The notes under the pieces are model-generated. The model saw nothing but the letters and a program-made list of their open reading frames with translations, was not told where the DNA came from and did not search any database. Below, piece after piece: positions 43,352-52,461 of a stretch of 62,147 bases of DNA (position 1 is the stretch's first letter; every line of letters begins with the position of its first letter). The stretch is from positions 1 to 62,147 of the forward strand of contig DFFT01000127.1 of assembly GCA_002372325.1 (NCBI GenBank), given 5' to 3'. The translations under genes and the position numbers were made by a program. This DNA comes from Succinivibrionaceae bacterium UBA3769 (lineage in GTDB: Bacteria; Pseudomonadota; Gammaproteobacteria; Enterobacterales; Succinivibrionaceae).

Positions 43352-45265
43352 GTGTTTGGGCTCAGATCTTTGAAATTCAAAATATTCCTGGGAGTGGTGA
43401 TCCCGTTCATCGTGCTTCTGGTTACCATCTGCGTCTACCTTAACATAAAGGATCGCAAGGTTAACGAACAGAACTTTGAAATCGGCTCCGCCATGTTCTC
43501 CTCACTGGTCAATGACAGCGTCAACATCATTGATTCCTGGCTTCATGACCGCATGAGAGTGGTGGATACCCTGGCTCAGGAAAAGGTGGAATTCCTCAAA
43601 AACAGAGACAACCTGATCATGATCGGCACGGCTCTTAACTTCGGCGGCGTCTACTACGGCACCGAGGCTGAAGGCGACATGTACTCCACCAAGAAAACTC
43701 TGGAGCAGTACCGAAAGTCTAATTACGATCCCCGGAAGAGACCCTGGTATCAGCTGGGATACAAGAAGAGCGCCGTTAATATCAGCCAGCCCTACAAGGA
43801 TTTTACCTTTAACGAGAACGTTATCGGCATGGCCCGCATGGCCGATGGCGGCGTGGTAGCCGCCGATGTGAAAATTGCCGAGCTCCGGGAATCCCTCTCC
43901 AAAATCTCCATCCCCAAGGACGGCTTTACCATTCTTTATACGGACAATCACAAGGTGATCATTTCCGATAAAAGCGAAGCCTTCATGGAGGATGTCAGCA
44001 AATACAATCCGGTATTCACCGATACCGCCCTGAAGGCCAGCGAAAACTCCAAAGGAGAGCTGACCAGTCTTTCCATCGACGGTACCCTCTACCTCATGAT
44101 GGTTCGCAAAATCAATAATGCTCCCTGGTACTTCTGCTTTGTGGTTCCGGCAAGTCAGGTAGCCGTCAACTCTTCCAACTACCAGATAATTCTCCTGATT
44201 TCCCTGATAGTTCTGGCACTTTCGGCTCTGGTGCTCCACAAGTATCTTTCCGTGCAGGTAATCCAGCCCATCAACTTCATCTCCGGCTTTCTGGCGAAGA
44301 TGGCTGATGGCTCCGGAGATCTCTCCCGCCGCATCAAGGTACGCACCCGGGATGAGATCGGTAACCTGGAACAGGGCTTCAACACCTTCCTTGATGCCCA
44401 GTCCTCTCTTATTGATACCTTCAAGAACTCAGCCGCCACCCTCACCGATGCATCAAAGGACGTGCTTCATCAGAGCATGGATCTTAAGGAAAAATCCCGT
44501 AACCAGATGGATCTCCTGCAGCACGGCAACGGACTCATTGCCAAGGTTATGGAGCAAACCACCAATGTGGCATCGGAAATGCTGGATGCTTCTGAGAAGA
44601 TCAGCCATACCACAGACAAGTGCGCCGGGCTTCAGGGACTGATTCATGATGTGGCGGGTTCCATCAACGACCTGAACGCCGAGCTCGAAAACACCAAGGA
44701 GGCTCTCAACAAGCTGCAGGAAAACACCGAAGCCATTGTCAGCCTCAACAACAGCATCAGCGAAATTTCCAGCAACACCAATCTCCTGGCTCTCAATGCG
44801 GCCATTGAAGCGGCCCGGGCCGGCGAACACGGCCGCGGCTTCGCCGTGGTGGCTGATGAAGTGCGCAACCTGTCCGGCAGCACTCAGAAGGCCACGGTGG
44901 ATATCAAGAACACCATCGACAAGCTGCTTCTGGCCAACAATAATGCCATCAGCCTCATGGAGAACAGCATCGACACCTGTCTCACTGCGGTAAACAAGAC
45001 CAATGAGGCATCCGAGCACTTCACTCTCATTAATTCCTCCTTCAGGGAAATCAATGACCTTACCCAGAAGATTGTACGGATTTCCGAAAGTCAGAACCAG
45101 ATTATCAGCGAGGTTTCCGGCAATATCTGCGACGCCGGAACTTCCGCCGAGGCCATTATGGAGGACGCCAATCACTATGCCGACACTGCCAACAATCTGC
45201 AGTCGCAGTTTGATGAGCTTAACGGCACTCTGGGAGGCTACACCACGAGATCCCGCGACAGCTGA
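43352..45265 (+). CDS. Methyl-accepting chemotaxis protein with dCache sensor
   Basis: This is a 637-residue chemoreceptor. The first membrane segment is at about residues 10-30. The periplasmic sensor has the YDPRKRPWYQLGYK block typical of dCache domains, which bind amino acids and other small ligands. A second membrane helix lies near 280-300 (IILLISLIVLALSALVLH), followed by HAMP and the signalling tip SSNTNLLALNAAIEAARAGE. The start is GTG at 43352 with GGAGG six bases upstream. No C-terminal CheR pentapeptide. It is followed by a strong terminator. Confidence 0.95.
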   Translation: MFGLRSLKFKIFLGVVIPFIVLLVTICVYLNIKDRKVNEQNFEIGSAMFSSLVNDSVNIIDSWLHDRMRVVDTLAQEKVEFLKNRDNLIMIGTALNFGGVYYGTEAEGDMYSTKKTLEQYRKSNYDPRKRPWYQLGYKKSAVNISQPYKDFTFNENVIGMARMADGGVVAADVKIAELRESLSKISIPKDGFTILYTDNHKVIISDKSEAFMEDVSKYNPVFTDTALKASENSKGELTSLSIDGTLYLMMVRKINNAPWYFCFVVPASQVAVNSSNYQIILLISLIVLALSALVLHKYLSVQVIQPINFISGFLAKMADGSGDLSRRIKVRTRDEIGNLEQGFNTFLDAQSSLIDTFKNSAATLTDASKDVLHQSMDLKEKSRNQMDLLQHGNGLIAKVMEQTTNVASEMLDASEKISHTTDKCAGLQGLIHDVAGSINDLNAELENTKEALNKLQENTEAIVSLNNSISEISSNTNLLALNAAIEAARAGEHGRGFAVVADEVRNLSGSTQKATVDIKNTIDKLLLANNNAISLMENSIDTCLTAVNKTNEASEHFTLINSSFREINDLTQKIVRISESQNQIISEVSGNICDAGTSAEAIMEDANHYADTANNLQSQFDELNGTLGGYTTRSRDS

Positions 45266-45351
45266 CGAGATCCCCCACGATAGCTGATATGACGGGCGGT
45301 AACGGTGAATCGCAGGAACGACAAAACCTGAGCCGGCTTCAAGTTCATGGT

Positions 45352-45376
45352 AAAACGGGGCATCGCCCCGTTTTTT
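45352..45376 (+). terminator. Rho-independent terminator, probably bidirectional
   Basis: AAAACGGGGC (45352-45361) pairs perfectly with GCCCCGTTTT (45365-45374) around the loop ATC, followed by two more T. On the minus strand the stem also ends in TTTT, so it may serve hipA as well. Confidence 0.9.
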
Positions 45377-45502
45377 GTAAGCCATCAGAGCGCTCCGCTG
45401 CTTTCCCTTGTTACCTTTCCCCTGCTTTCATTTTTTCCGGCGGCTTTCTTACTTCATGCCATACCCCAATTCCATCCCGTTATCAGCAAGGGAACACACA
45501 GG

Positions 45503-45556
45503 TTATTCACAGGTTGTGCAGAGGTTATAAACAACTTGTTACCAAACTTATACACA
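45503..45556 (+). promoter_or_regulatory. Cluster of DnaA-box-like 9-mers
   Basis: TTATTCACA at 45503-45511 and TTATACACA at 45548-45556 both match TTATNCACA; TTATAAACA at 45525-45533 has one mismatch. All are on the plus strand within 54 bases. Confidence 0.45.
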
Positions 45557-45636
45557 GCGTGCTAAATCCCGAAAGCCATGTGTATCGCTTTGGTAAATCA
45601 GCAGCATCACGGGAGCCGGGTATATCATGGCCAGAG

Positions 45637-46917
45637 TCAGATCCTAACGAACTCCCGGGAAATCGCTTCGGAAACCGCCTTGCTCACCAGAGCCTCCTCC
45701 GCAAATTGCGGCCACTTTGCCAGCCTCTCCTCCACATCAGCAATGATTTCCTCCGCTTTGGCTTTTCTGACCCCCATATTTTTTGCTGAAGCCAGAAGAT
45801 CCTGTTTCACAAAGCCCTCCCGCCGGCCATTAATCGTCATCTGATGGCTGCCTGTCCACACTCCCTCCGGATTATAGGCATAAGTCACATCATAGGCCGG
45901 TGACAGACGCCAAAGTCCGCGGCGATCCATCAGAAACGAAATGTTTTTGACATGATCATCCTGATTCCGAGCTAATACATTAAACACCATGCGCCGGTAA
46001 AACTGTTCTATGTCCGTGTTCGGGAGTCTGATTCTCCTCATAATCTGGGCCGCCTGTTCATAGCTGTAAGCACCGGCCTGATTGAAATCAAAATGTGCCA
46101 TGCCGCCCAGTGTCAGCATATGAACCTTGGCCCCGGTCTCCGGATTGCGGTCGAACCGCTTTGTCATGAAATGATAACGGCCGTTTTCTTCATACAGTCT
46201 GGATTCCTCCATCATGATGCCGGCTTCCCGAGCCATGAGATAATAGGCATATTCAATTCTGGTATGCTGCGGATCGTCAGCGCCTTCCTTATCGCCGTTT
46301 TGGCCGATACCGTCAAATTTGATGAGCCAGTATCCATATCCCGTGCCTGCCTGAATCTGACCGGAACGAATATCACCCATGCTTTCATTCCAGGCAATCA
46401 CCGCCTTTGCTCTGGCACCGCCGGCTGAAGTGCCAACCCTGATAATATCCTGCATGGCGTTATCTCCGGCTGAAATGTGAAGGCTTTCCCGGGAACTCAG
46501 AATATCAGAAGCCAGCCGTACCAGCCTGGCGATCTCCATGCTCTCTGATGCGCTGCTGTCTGGTCCTTTGGCCGGAACATACTCCAAAGCCCCCATGCCG
46601 CGACTACCTGTGTAGCAGAGACGCTCCACCGGATCAAAGGATTCCGGTGCCCGGCCCTGGCTTTGTAACCACGCATTGATAACGGCATTACCGAACTTGT
46701 CAGGCAAACTGTCAGCCAGAAGTCCGGGAAGACCGTGAAAGCTTTCTCTGGCAAGCTCCGGAAAAGCATAAACCCGCTCAGAAAGAGGCATCACAATCGG
46801 AGACACTTCAATGCCGGAGGACAGAAAGCTTTTATCGTATTCAAAGGAACCGAGTCCGTTTTCATAAATAACAGAGCCGATTTTAGTGCCCCAAAGAAAC
46901 ACTTCCGCAAAATTCAC
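45637..46917 (-). CDS. hipA: HipA-type serine/threonine kinase toxin
   Basis: This 426-residue protein is a HipA-family kinase, the toxin of a type II toxin-antitoxin pair; HipA of E. coli phosphorylates GltX and induces persistence. Visible marks are the N-terminal HipA_N domain (FLWGTKIGSVIYENG and LPGLLADSLPDKFG), the P-loop-like region RVGTSAGGARAKAVIAW, the catalytic loop RNQDDHVKNISFL and the metal motif SPAYDVTYAY. Its start overlaps the end of the HTH gene by four bases, the standard hipBA layout. Confidence 0.93.
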   Translation of the reverse strand: MNFAEVFLWGTKIGSVIYENGLGSFEYDKSFLSSGIEVSPIVMPLSERVYAFPELARESFHGLPGLLADSLPDKFGNAVINAWLQSQGRAPESFDPVERLCYTGSRGMGALEYVPAKGPDSSASESMEIARLVRLASDILSSRESLHISAGDNAMQDIIRVGTSAGGARAKAVIAWNESMGDIRSGQIQAGTGYGYWLIKFDGIGQNGDKEGADDPQHTRIEYAYYLMAREAGIMMEESRLYEENGRYHFMTKRFDRNPETGAKVHMLTLGGMAHFDFNQAGAYSYEQAAQIMRRIRLPNTDIEQFYRRMVFNVLARNQDDHVKNISFLMDRRGLWRLSPAYDVTYAYNPEGVWTGSHQMTINGRREGFVKQDLLASAKNMGVRKAKAEEIIADVEERLAKWPQFAEEALVSKAVSEAISREFVRI

Positions 46918-47252
46918 TTTTCATCTCCCCATTTCCAGTCTCCCTGGATCTGCTTTTTTGGTCTGACACGTTCCCTCGGCTTTCCGAGCTTCGCAATCTG
47001 GCTGGGCCTAATCCCCTGTTCCGGAATCATGATCTCCAGACTCTGCAGCCGTCCCAAAGCCCGCAGCACCTCAATAATTGTGGAAAACGAAACGTCATTC
47101 CCGTTCTCAAGACTGCTTATCGTCCTTTGGGACAAATTGGTGAGCTTGGCCAGATCCTGCTGCGTCAGGGGCACGGCCAGCCGGGCCTCTTTGAGCCGCC
47201 GGCCAATTTCGGTGATAACTTCACTGGTTGAAGAGTAGAATGTGATTTTCAT
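46914..47252 (-). CDS. hipB: HipB-like HTH antitoxin/repressor
   Basis: This 112-residue protein has a Cro/C1-type helix-turn-helix: LTQQDLAKLTNLSQRTISSL with the flanking GRRLKEARLAV and ENGNDVSFSTIIEVLRAL. The C-terminus is a basic tail that could reach into HipA or DNA. It lies directly upstream of hipA with a four-base overlap and would repress the operon by binding the four palindromes at 47297-47595. Confidence 0.92.
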   Translation of the reverse strand: MKITFYSSTSEVITEIGRRLKEARLAVPLTQQDLAKLTNLSQRTISSLENGNDVSFSTIIEVLRALGRLQSLEIMIPEQGIRPSQIAKLGKPRERVRPKKQIQGDWKWGDEK

Positions 47253-47296
47253 GAATTATTCCGAACTCCATAGCAATGCAATATCCCATTGATATA

Positions 47297-47361
47297 TAAC
47301 ACGCAGAATATTGCATGTTAATCCATGTTTTCGGGGGTAAGATGCAATATATTGCGTGTTA
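47297..47361 (-). promoter_or_regulatory. Paired hipBA operators, sites A and B
   Basis: Site A (47297-47320) has arms TAACACGCA and TGCATGTTA around six bases; site B (47338-47361) has TAAGATGCA and TGCGTGTTA. Arm symmetry is 8/9 and 7/9. The starts are 41 bases apart. Confidence 0.75.
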
Positions 47362-47530
47362 AAAAGCTTTACTCGCATAGCCGTCGATTCTGTTTCTGCT
47401 CTGCTTCTGCATCTGAAACTGGGAGATATCGGTTCGGAATACACCTTACTGCGCTTTCCGGAATTAAGTCCCTGAAAAATGCCCGCCCCTTGCATCGTAA
47501 GATTTATAATACTGTATTATCCCGCAAACT

Positions 47531-47595
47531 TAAAGTGCAGAATACTGCACGTTAACCCGATATTTTAGTGATAACATGCAATATATTGCGTGTTA
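47531..47595 (-). promoter_or_regulatory. Paired hipBA operators, sites C and D
   Basis: Site C (47531-47554) has arms TAAAGTGCA and TGCACGTTA; site D (47572-47595) has TAACATGCA and TGCGTGTTA. The starts are again 41 bases apart, and the pair lies 234 bases from pair A/B. Confidence 0.72.
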
Positions 47596-47684
47596 AAACA
47601 CTCAAAACATACTCTCTCAGGACAGACTACCTCATAATCTCAGGACATACTGAATCCGTTCCCCTGCCGGAAATCATACAAAGG

Positions 47685-47729
47685 TTATTCACAGATTAAT
47701 CAACAGAGATGTTAACAATGTTATCCACA
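47685..47729 (+). promoter_or_regulatory. DnaA-box-like pair
   Basis: TTATTCACA at 47685-47693 and TTATCCACA at 47721-47729, both exact TTATNCACA matches on the plus strand. Confidence 0.45.
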
Positions 47730-47910
47730 AGAAAGCCACAGCCCTGACTTCCCTCTGCATTCCGTCCTCCTGAAGATAAAAATGCCGCAAAGTCCCGCAT
47801 AACACGGCACTTCACGGCATCTTATTAAAGTTAAAAAGCCAGATTAAACCGATAAGTGCTGAAGTTCTGTTCCCGCTCCGGCAGAAACAGAATCTTATCA
47901 GGCTCAGGAA

Positions 47911-49284
47911 TTAAATCTCAGCGGCGAACTCGGCAGCTCTGCCAATATAATTGGCCGGGGTCAGCTTTCTGAGAGCAGCCTTGCCCTCCTCCGGGATCTC
48001 CAGGGTCTCAATGAAATTCATCATGATCTCCCGGTTTACCTTCTGACCGCGGGTCAGAGCCTTGAGCTTTTCATAAGGCTTGTCCACTCCGTAACGGCGC
48101 ATTACGGTCTGATAGGGTTCAGCCAGCACCTCCCAGTTCATATCCAGCTCCTCCAGCATGTGAGCAGTATTGGCTTCCAGCTTGCTGACCCCCTTGAGAG
48201 TGGATCTCATGGCGATTTCAGTATAGCCCACAGCCACCCCGAGATTGCGGAGCACGGTGGAGTCAGTGAGATCCCGCTGCCAGCGGCTCACCGGAAGCTT
48301 CATGGCCAGATGACGGAATACCGCATTGGCGATGCCGATATTGCCCTCGGAGTTTTCAAAATCAATGGGATTTACCTTGTGAGGCATGGTGGAGGAACCA
48401 ACCTCGCCGGCAATGGTGCGCTGCTTGAAGATGCCCAGGCAGATGTAGCCCCAGATATCCCGGTCAAAATCCATCACAATGGTGTTGAAGCGGGCAATGG
48501 CATCAAAAAGCTCGGCAATGTAGTCATGAGGCTCGATCTGGATGGTGTAGGGATCCCAGGTAAGGCCCAGGCTTTCCTCGAATTCGCGGCTGAAACGGTT
48601 CCAGTCCACATCGGGGTAAGCAGACATATGGGCGTTGTAGTTGCCTACAGCGCCGTTGATCTTGCCCATAATCTCCACGGCTTCAATCTGCTTAAGCTGT
48701 CTTCTGAGACGGTAAACCACATTGGCCATTTCCTTGCCCAGAGTAGTGGGAGAAGCCGGCTGACCGTGAGTGCGGGACATCATGGGGTCATTGGCATAAC
48801 GGTGTGCGAGATCGGCGATAGCGTCAATAACCTTGGTGAAGAGCGGCACAATAACCTCTTCCCGGGCGGTCTTCAGCATCAGGGCATGGGAATTATTGTT
48901 AATGTCCTCGGAGGTGCAGGCAAAGTGAATGAATTCCTTCACATTGTTGATTTCCGGGAAAGCGGCCACCTTGTCCTTCAGGAAGTATTCCACAGCCTTT
49001 ACATCATGGTTGGTGACACTTTCGTGCTTCTTGATGGCCTTGGCATCCTCAATGCTGAAGTTTTCGATAATGCTGTCCAGAAACTTCACGGCTTCGGCGC
49101 TGAAGGGAGGAACCTCGGTGATGCCCGGTTCCTGAGCCAGCTTCTTAAGCCAGTTAATCTCCACAGTTACCCGGAAACGCATAAGACCGTATTCAGAAAA
49201 TATCTCCCGAAGCTCGGCGCACTTACCGGCATAACGGCCATCAATCGGCGAAACTGCCGTCAGAGTCGAAAGTTCAAGTTCCAT
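47911..49284 (-). CDS. purB: Adenylosuccinate lyase
   Basis: PurB cleaves SAICAR and adenylosuccinate in purine synthesis. The 457-residue protein begins MELELSTLTAVSPIDGRYAG like E. coli PurB (456 residues). It has the signature GSSTMPHKVNPIDFENSEGN of the fumarase/aspartase superfamily and SRTHGQPASPTTLG with the catalytic His. I start at the ATG at 49284; a GTG three codons upstream overlaps the ribosome site. It follows hflD on the same strand, the usual gammaproteobacterial order. Confidence 0.97.
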   Translation of the reverse strand: MELELSTLTAVSPIDGRYAGKCAELREIFSEYGLMRFRVTVEINWLKKLAQEPGITEVPPFSAEAVKFLDSIIENFSIEDAKAIKKHESVTNHDVKAVEYFLKDKVAAFPEINNVKEFIHFACTSEDINNNSHALMLKTAREEVIVPLFTKVIDAIADLAHRYANDPMMSRTHGQPASPTTLGKEMANVVYRLRRQLKQIEAVEIMGKINGAVGNYNAHMSAYPDVDWNRFSREFEESLGLTWDPYTIQIEPHDYIAELFDAIARFNTIVMDFDRDIWGYICLGIFKQRTIAGEVGSSTMPHKVNPIDFENSEGNIGIANAVFRHLAMKLPVSRWQRDLTDSTVLRNLGVAVGYTEIAMRSTLKGVSKLEANTAHMLEELDMNWEVLAEPYQTVMRRYGVDKPYEKLKALTRGQKVNREIMMNFIETLEIPEEGKAALRKLTPANYIGRAAEFAAEI

Positions 49285-49306
49285 CAGAAACACTCCAGTA
49301 ATAAAT

Positions 49307-49345
49307 AAAAAAACGTCAGATACGGCTAAGAAGCCCGACCTGACG
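49307..49345 (-). terminator. Hairpin with T run between hflD and purB (terminator or attenuator)
   Basis: On the minus strand CGTCAG (49340-49345 complement) pairs with CTGACG (49314-49319 complement) with a partly paired 20-base interior, followed by seven T. It stands between hflD and the purB start, so it could terminate hflD or attenuate purB. Confidence 0.6.
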
Positions 49346-49415
49346 GATTAGCAAATTTTCAAAAAAAATTCGGTGTTCCGGCGCTGCACAGGATATCACC
49401 GGAAACGCAACAGCC

Positions 49416-50066
49416 TCAGAGACGCTGCGCATGGTCAGCCATGAAATCCATAAATTTCCGGCGCTTAAAAAACAGTCTGAGCCGGCTTCCTCCCAGCTGT
49501 CTCCAGAGGATCACCGCGCGCACCACCCCTAACAGGAGAGCTCTGATGCGCTGCTGAATCTTTTCCTGCTTAAGATACTCTTCGTTGCCGTAGATCATGA
49601 GCTTGCCGTAAGGGCTGGAGGAGATCAGCTTATGGTAGAGTTCCGCAAGGCCCTTTACATATTCGTCCTGAAGATCCTTAGGGTCTTCTCCAGCCTGATA
49701 CACTGCATCCAGATTGTGAAACTCCCGGTCAATGGCAGCCAGCATATTGCTGTCATAGAACACCTTGGTGCCCAGGCCCAGAAAAGCCAGAATATATTTA
49801 GCCAGCTCCATTTCCTGGGTTTCGGATCCCCCGGAAACGGAAAAGGCATCCACAAAAGTCTGATACCCCAGCACCAGATCTTTATCGGGATAGACATCGT
49901 AGGCCGTTACGGGGTTTTCCACCCGGAGAGCTCTCAAAATAGCCAGAGGGGCCTCCTCGGATCTGTCCTGATCCCAAGTGCCAAAGCGGGAAATCTGCTG
50001 AATAAGAGCCGCTCCCTGACTCACAGCCGCAAGCGCCAGCGCCTGAACAGCGATGTTATCCCCCAT
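49416..50066 (-). CDS. hflD: HflD high-frequency-lysogenization-like protein
   Basis: This 216-residue helical protein matches HflD in position and pattern: ALALAAVSQGAALIQQISRFG at the N-terminus, a central YILAFLGLGTKVF helix and RIRALLLGVVRAVILWRQLG with the Arg/Leu-rich C-terminus. HflD is a membrane-associated protein that, in E. coli, binds the lambda CII protein. Its start lies 14 bases after the mnmA stop, and GGGAGAG precedes the ATG. Sequence conservation in this family is low; context is the stronger evidence. Confidence 0.88.
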   Translation of the reverse strand: MGDNIAVQALALAAVSQGAALIQQISRFGTWDQDRSEEAPLAILRALRVENPVTAYDVYPDKDLVLGYQTFVDAFSVSGGSETQEMELAKYILAFLGLGTKVFYDSNMLAAIDREFHNLDAVYQAGEDPKDLQDEYVKGLAELYHKLISSSPYGKLMIYGNEEYLKQEKIQQRIRALLLGVVRAVILWRQLGGSRLRLFFKRRKFMDFMADHAQRL

Positions 50067-50080
50067 AAAACTCTCCCGGA

Positions 50081-51169
50081 TTAAACAGTCTTTAGCCTTT
50101 CTTCGATAATGCCGCCGCCGAGACAGACTTCCCCGTCATATAAAACCGCGCTCTGTCCCGGAGTGACCGCAGCCACCTCTTCATCAAAGATAATTTTAAT
50201 TTTACCATTACCGATGTCAATAAGCTCACAGGGAATATCCTGCTGGCGGTAGCGGGTCTTGACGGTGTATCTGCCCTCGGGCGGGTTTTCTCTTAAGGTA
50301 AAGCAGAGGCTTCCGGCAATAAGCCCCCGGGACATCAGCCGGGGATGGTTTTTGCCCTGCGCCACAATAAGGGTATTCCGGGCGATGTCCTTGTCCACCA
50401 CATACCAGGGTTCATCGGTGCTGTCCTGCCGGCCGCCGATGCCCAGTCCCTTGCGCTGTCCCAGGGTATGGAACATGAGACCATCATGCTCCCCGATAAC
50501 AAGTCCGTCCACGGTTTCAATGGGCCCCGGCTGGGCAGGGATAAAACGGTTCAGAAATTCATTGAAGCGCTTCTCCCCGATAAAGCAGATGCCGGTGGAA
50601 TCCTTCTTCCGAGCCGTGGCCAGACCAGCCTTCTCGGCAAGCTTTCTTACATCCGGCTTCAGCATATCTCCCACCGGAAACAGAGAATGCCCCACCTGTT
50701 CATAGCTCAGGGTATAAAGGAAGTAGCTCTGATCCTTGTTAGGATCCGAGCCCCGAAGAAGCTTCGGCCGCTCCTCAAAGGTTCTTCTCACATAATGCCC
50801 GGTGGCCATATAGTCGGCTCCCAGATCCTCCAGGGCATATTCCAGAAAGGCCTTGAATTTGATTTCCTTGTTGCAGAGGATATCCGGGTTCGGGGTTCTG
50901 CCGGCCTGGTACTCGGAAAGAAAGTTTTCAAAAACCCGATCCCAGTATTCCGCTGCGAAATTTATGGTTTTAAGCTCGATGCCGATTTTGTCGCATACGG
51001 CCCGGGCATCGGCCACGTCCTGCGCCGCCGAGCAGTAGGTATCGGTATCGTCCTCTTCCCAGTTTTTCATAAAAAGGCCCGTGACCTCATAGCCCTGTTC
51101 CTTAAGAAGAAGAGCGGACACGGATGAATCCACGCCGCCGGACATTCCCACTACTACCTTCTCTGCCAT
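50081..51169 (-). CDS. mnmA: tRNA-specific 2-thiouridylase
   Basis: MnmA thiolates U34 of Lys, Glu and Gln tRNAs using sulfur relayed through TusE. The 362-residue protein has the PP-loop GMSGGVDSSV at residues 8-17, catalytic Cys99 (PNPDILCNKEIKF) and Cys195 (STGICFIGEKRF), and the LRGSDPNKDQSYFLY block. Length fits the family (368 in E. coli). AGGGG lies upstream of the ATG. It precedes hflD with a 14-base gap. Confidence 0.97.
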   Translation of the reverse strand: MAEKVVVGMSGGVDSSVSALLLKEQGYEVTGLFMKNWEEDDTDTYCSAAQDVADARAVCDKIGIELKTINFAAEYWDRVFENFLSEYQAGRTPNPDILCNKEIKFKAFLEYALEDLGADYMATGHYVRRTFEERPKLLRGSDPNKDQSYFLYTLSYEQVGHSLFPVGDMLKPDVRKLAEKAGLATARKKDSTGICFIGEKRFNEFLNRFIPAQPGPIETVDGLVIGEHDGLMFHTLGQRKGLGIGGRQDSTDEPWYVVDKDIARNTLIVAQGKNHPRLMSRGLIAGSLCFTLRENPPEGRYTVKTRYRQQDIPCELIDIGNGKIKIIFDEEVAAVTPGQSAVLYDGEVCLGGGIIEERLKTV

Positions 51170-51326
51170 ATTATTCCCCTGTGCAGGCCTCAGCTGTTCC
51201 CGGCCTTTGTTTTATTTCAAGACTTTGCTCCGGCCGCTGCCTCATTTGCTGACCTGGTTTTATTTATTCGTTCGTTTGTTTGCCTGATTTGCTTCCCTTC
51301 ACTTTCCTGAGCTCAGTTCTCCGAAG

Positions 51327-51788
51327 TTACGGCCGCACCTCGCGAAGAATGCTCAAGGGATAGCGGGAGCCTGCGAAGTAATCCTCAAAGGACAGCTTCA
51401 CCAGACGGGTTCTGAACTGCGGCATCAGCTCCTTAAGCTCCTCCCGGGAGTACCACCCGGCATTGAGAATCTCCTGATCCGGATCATGAGGGGTGAGCTT
51501 TTCCGGCAGAGTGTCATTATGAACGTAAAAACAGTACCTCTGAATGGTTTCATTTTCCTTAACATAGGTATAGATCCCGGAAAGCCCCTCCGGAGCAAGA
51601 TCCAATCCGGTCTCCTCCAGAATTTCCCGGCGGATTCCGGATACGGGATCCTCCCCTCTCTCCAGATGCCCGGCCGGCTGTCCGTACACCGGATACGGGG
51701 CCTCGTCATACTCTGAAACAAGAAGAAATTTTCCCCGGCACTCAATAATGGCCGCTACGGTTACGTAAGGACGAAATCTTTCCGTCAT
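51327..51788 (-). CDS. nudJ: Nudix phosphatase NudJ
   Basis: This 153-residue Nudix hydrolase carries the full box GHLERGEDPVSGIRREILEE followed by TGL, matching GX5EX7REUXEEXGU. The start MTERFRPYVTVAAIIECRGK and the ending RYPLSILREV follow E. coli NudJ, which hydrolyses thiamine pyrophosphate precursors and nucleotides. I use the ATG at 51788 with AGAGG six bases upstream; a 16-codon extension is unlike the family. It lies upstream of mnmA as in E. coli, with a 157-base gap here. Confidence 0.92.
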   Translation of the reverse strand: MTERFRPYVTVAAIIECRGKFLLVSEYDEAPYPVYGQPAGHLERGEDPVSGIRREILEETGLDLAPEGLSGIYTYVKENETIQRYCFYVHNDTLPEKLTPHDPDQEILNAGWYSREELKELMPQFRTRLVKLSFEDYFAGSRYPLSILREVRP

Positions 51789-52461
51789 CTGAAGCCTCTG
51801 AAAAGAACTTTTGAATACTGTAAAAACTGTGATCAATGTTTAAAAACATGGCAGAGTCAATTTTAGAACAATTGCAGGAGCCGGTAAAGATGACAGCTTA
51901 AGGAAAAGAATGAGGACAAGAATCTGAAAGGCTCATGCTGTCAGAATCGGCGGGCGGCACTTCCTGCGGGGAGGCCTGAAATCAGCCGTTAACAACTTCT
52001 GAAGCGCGGCAGCCGGAATATGTCAGGAGGGTAGTTTTCAGCGGACTCATTTTGCATATGACTCACATCTCTCACCCGCCGCCAAAACTAAACCGTGAGA
52101 AGACTCCCAAAACATAAGAATATTCCTTAAAGTTGCCCTTTTTTCAAATTACGATCTACATTGTACTTTTTATCTTTGGCAGATAAACTTTAACACCGAA
52201 CCATATCAAATACTATTGTAATGCACATCAAATACTATTGCAGCACATGATTTGCCAGCGGCCTTTAAAGTGTTTTGCACAAAGATGAAAGACGGGCGAG
52301 CCCTTTAAAACAGGCATCAGGTTTCAGATAAACGCTTTTGAGACTTATTCAGATTTTGCCGGACTCGTTCATCATATCGGCTCTTTTAGCTCTCCCGTGC
52401 CTTAAAACTCAGTAGCTTCCATGTTTTCAGGGCGGGAAATGCACATTTAAGGGAGGTGCGC
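51789..52461. other. Intergenic region with a short direct repeat
   Basis: About 670 bases between nudJ and the charged-helix gene. ATCAAATACTATTG occurs at 52205-52218 and again at 52227-52240, a 22-base step, in an AT-rich tract that could hold a promoter or binding sites for the gene at 52462. No gene seen. Confidence 0.5.

Larger units (their letters stand above)
45266..45636. other. Intergenic region with terminator and DnaA-box-like sites
   Basis: About 370 bases between convergent genes. It holds the terminator at 45352-45376 and the DnaA-box-like cluster at 45503-45556. Confidence 0.5.
47253..47910. other. hipBA control region and spacer to purB
   Basis: About 660 bases with no gene. 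It holds four palindromic operator-like sites (47297-47595) and two DnaA-box-like sites (47685-47729). The repeats are AT-rich and dyadic, so short open frames here are unlikely to be real. Confidence 0.6.

Noticed and set aside
48160..49308. 382-codon plus-strand frame antisense to purB
   Set aside because: Shadow of the well-conserved purB coding strand; no recognisable protein.
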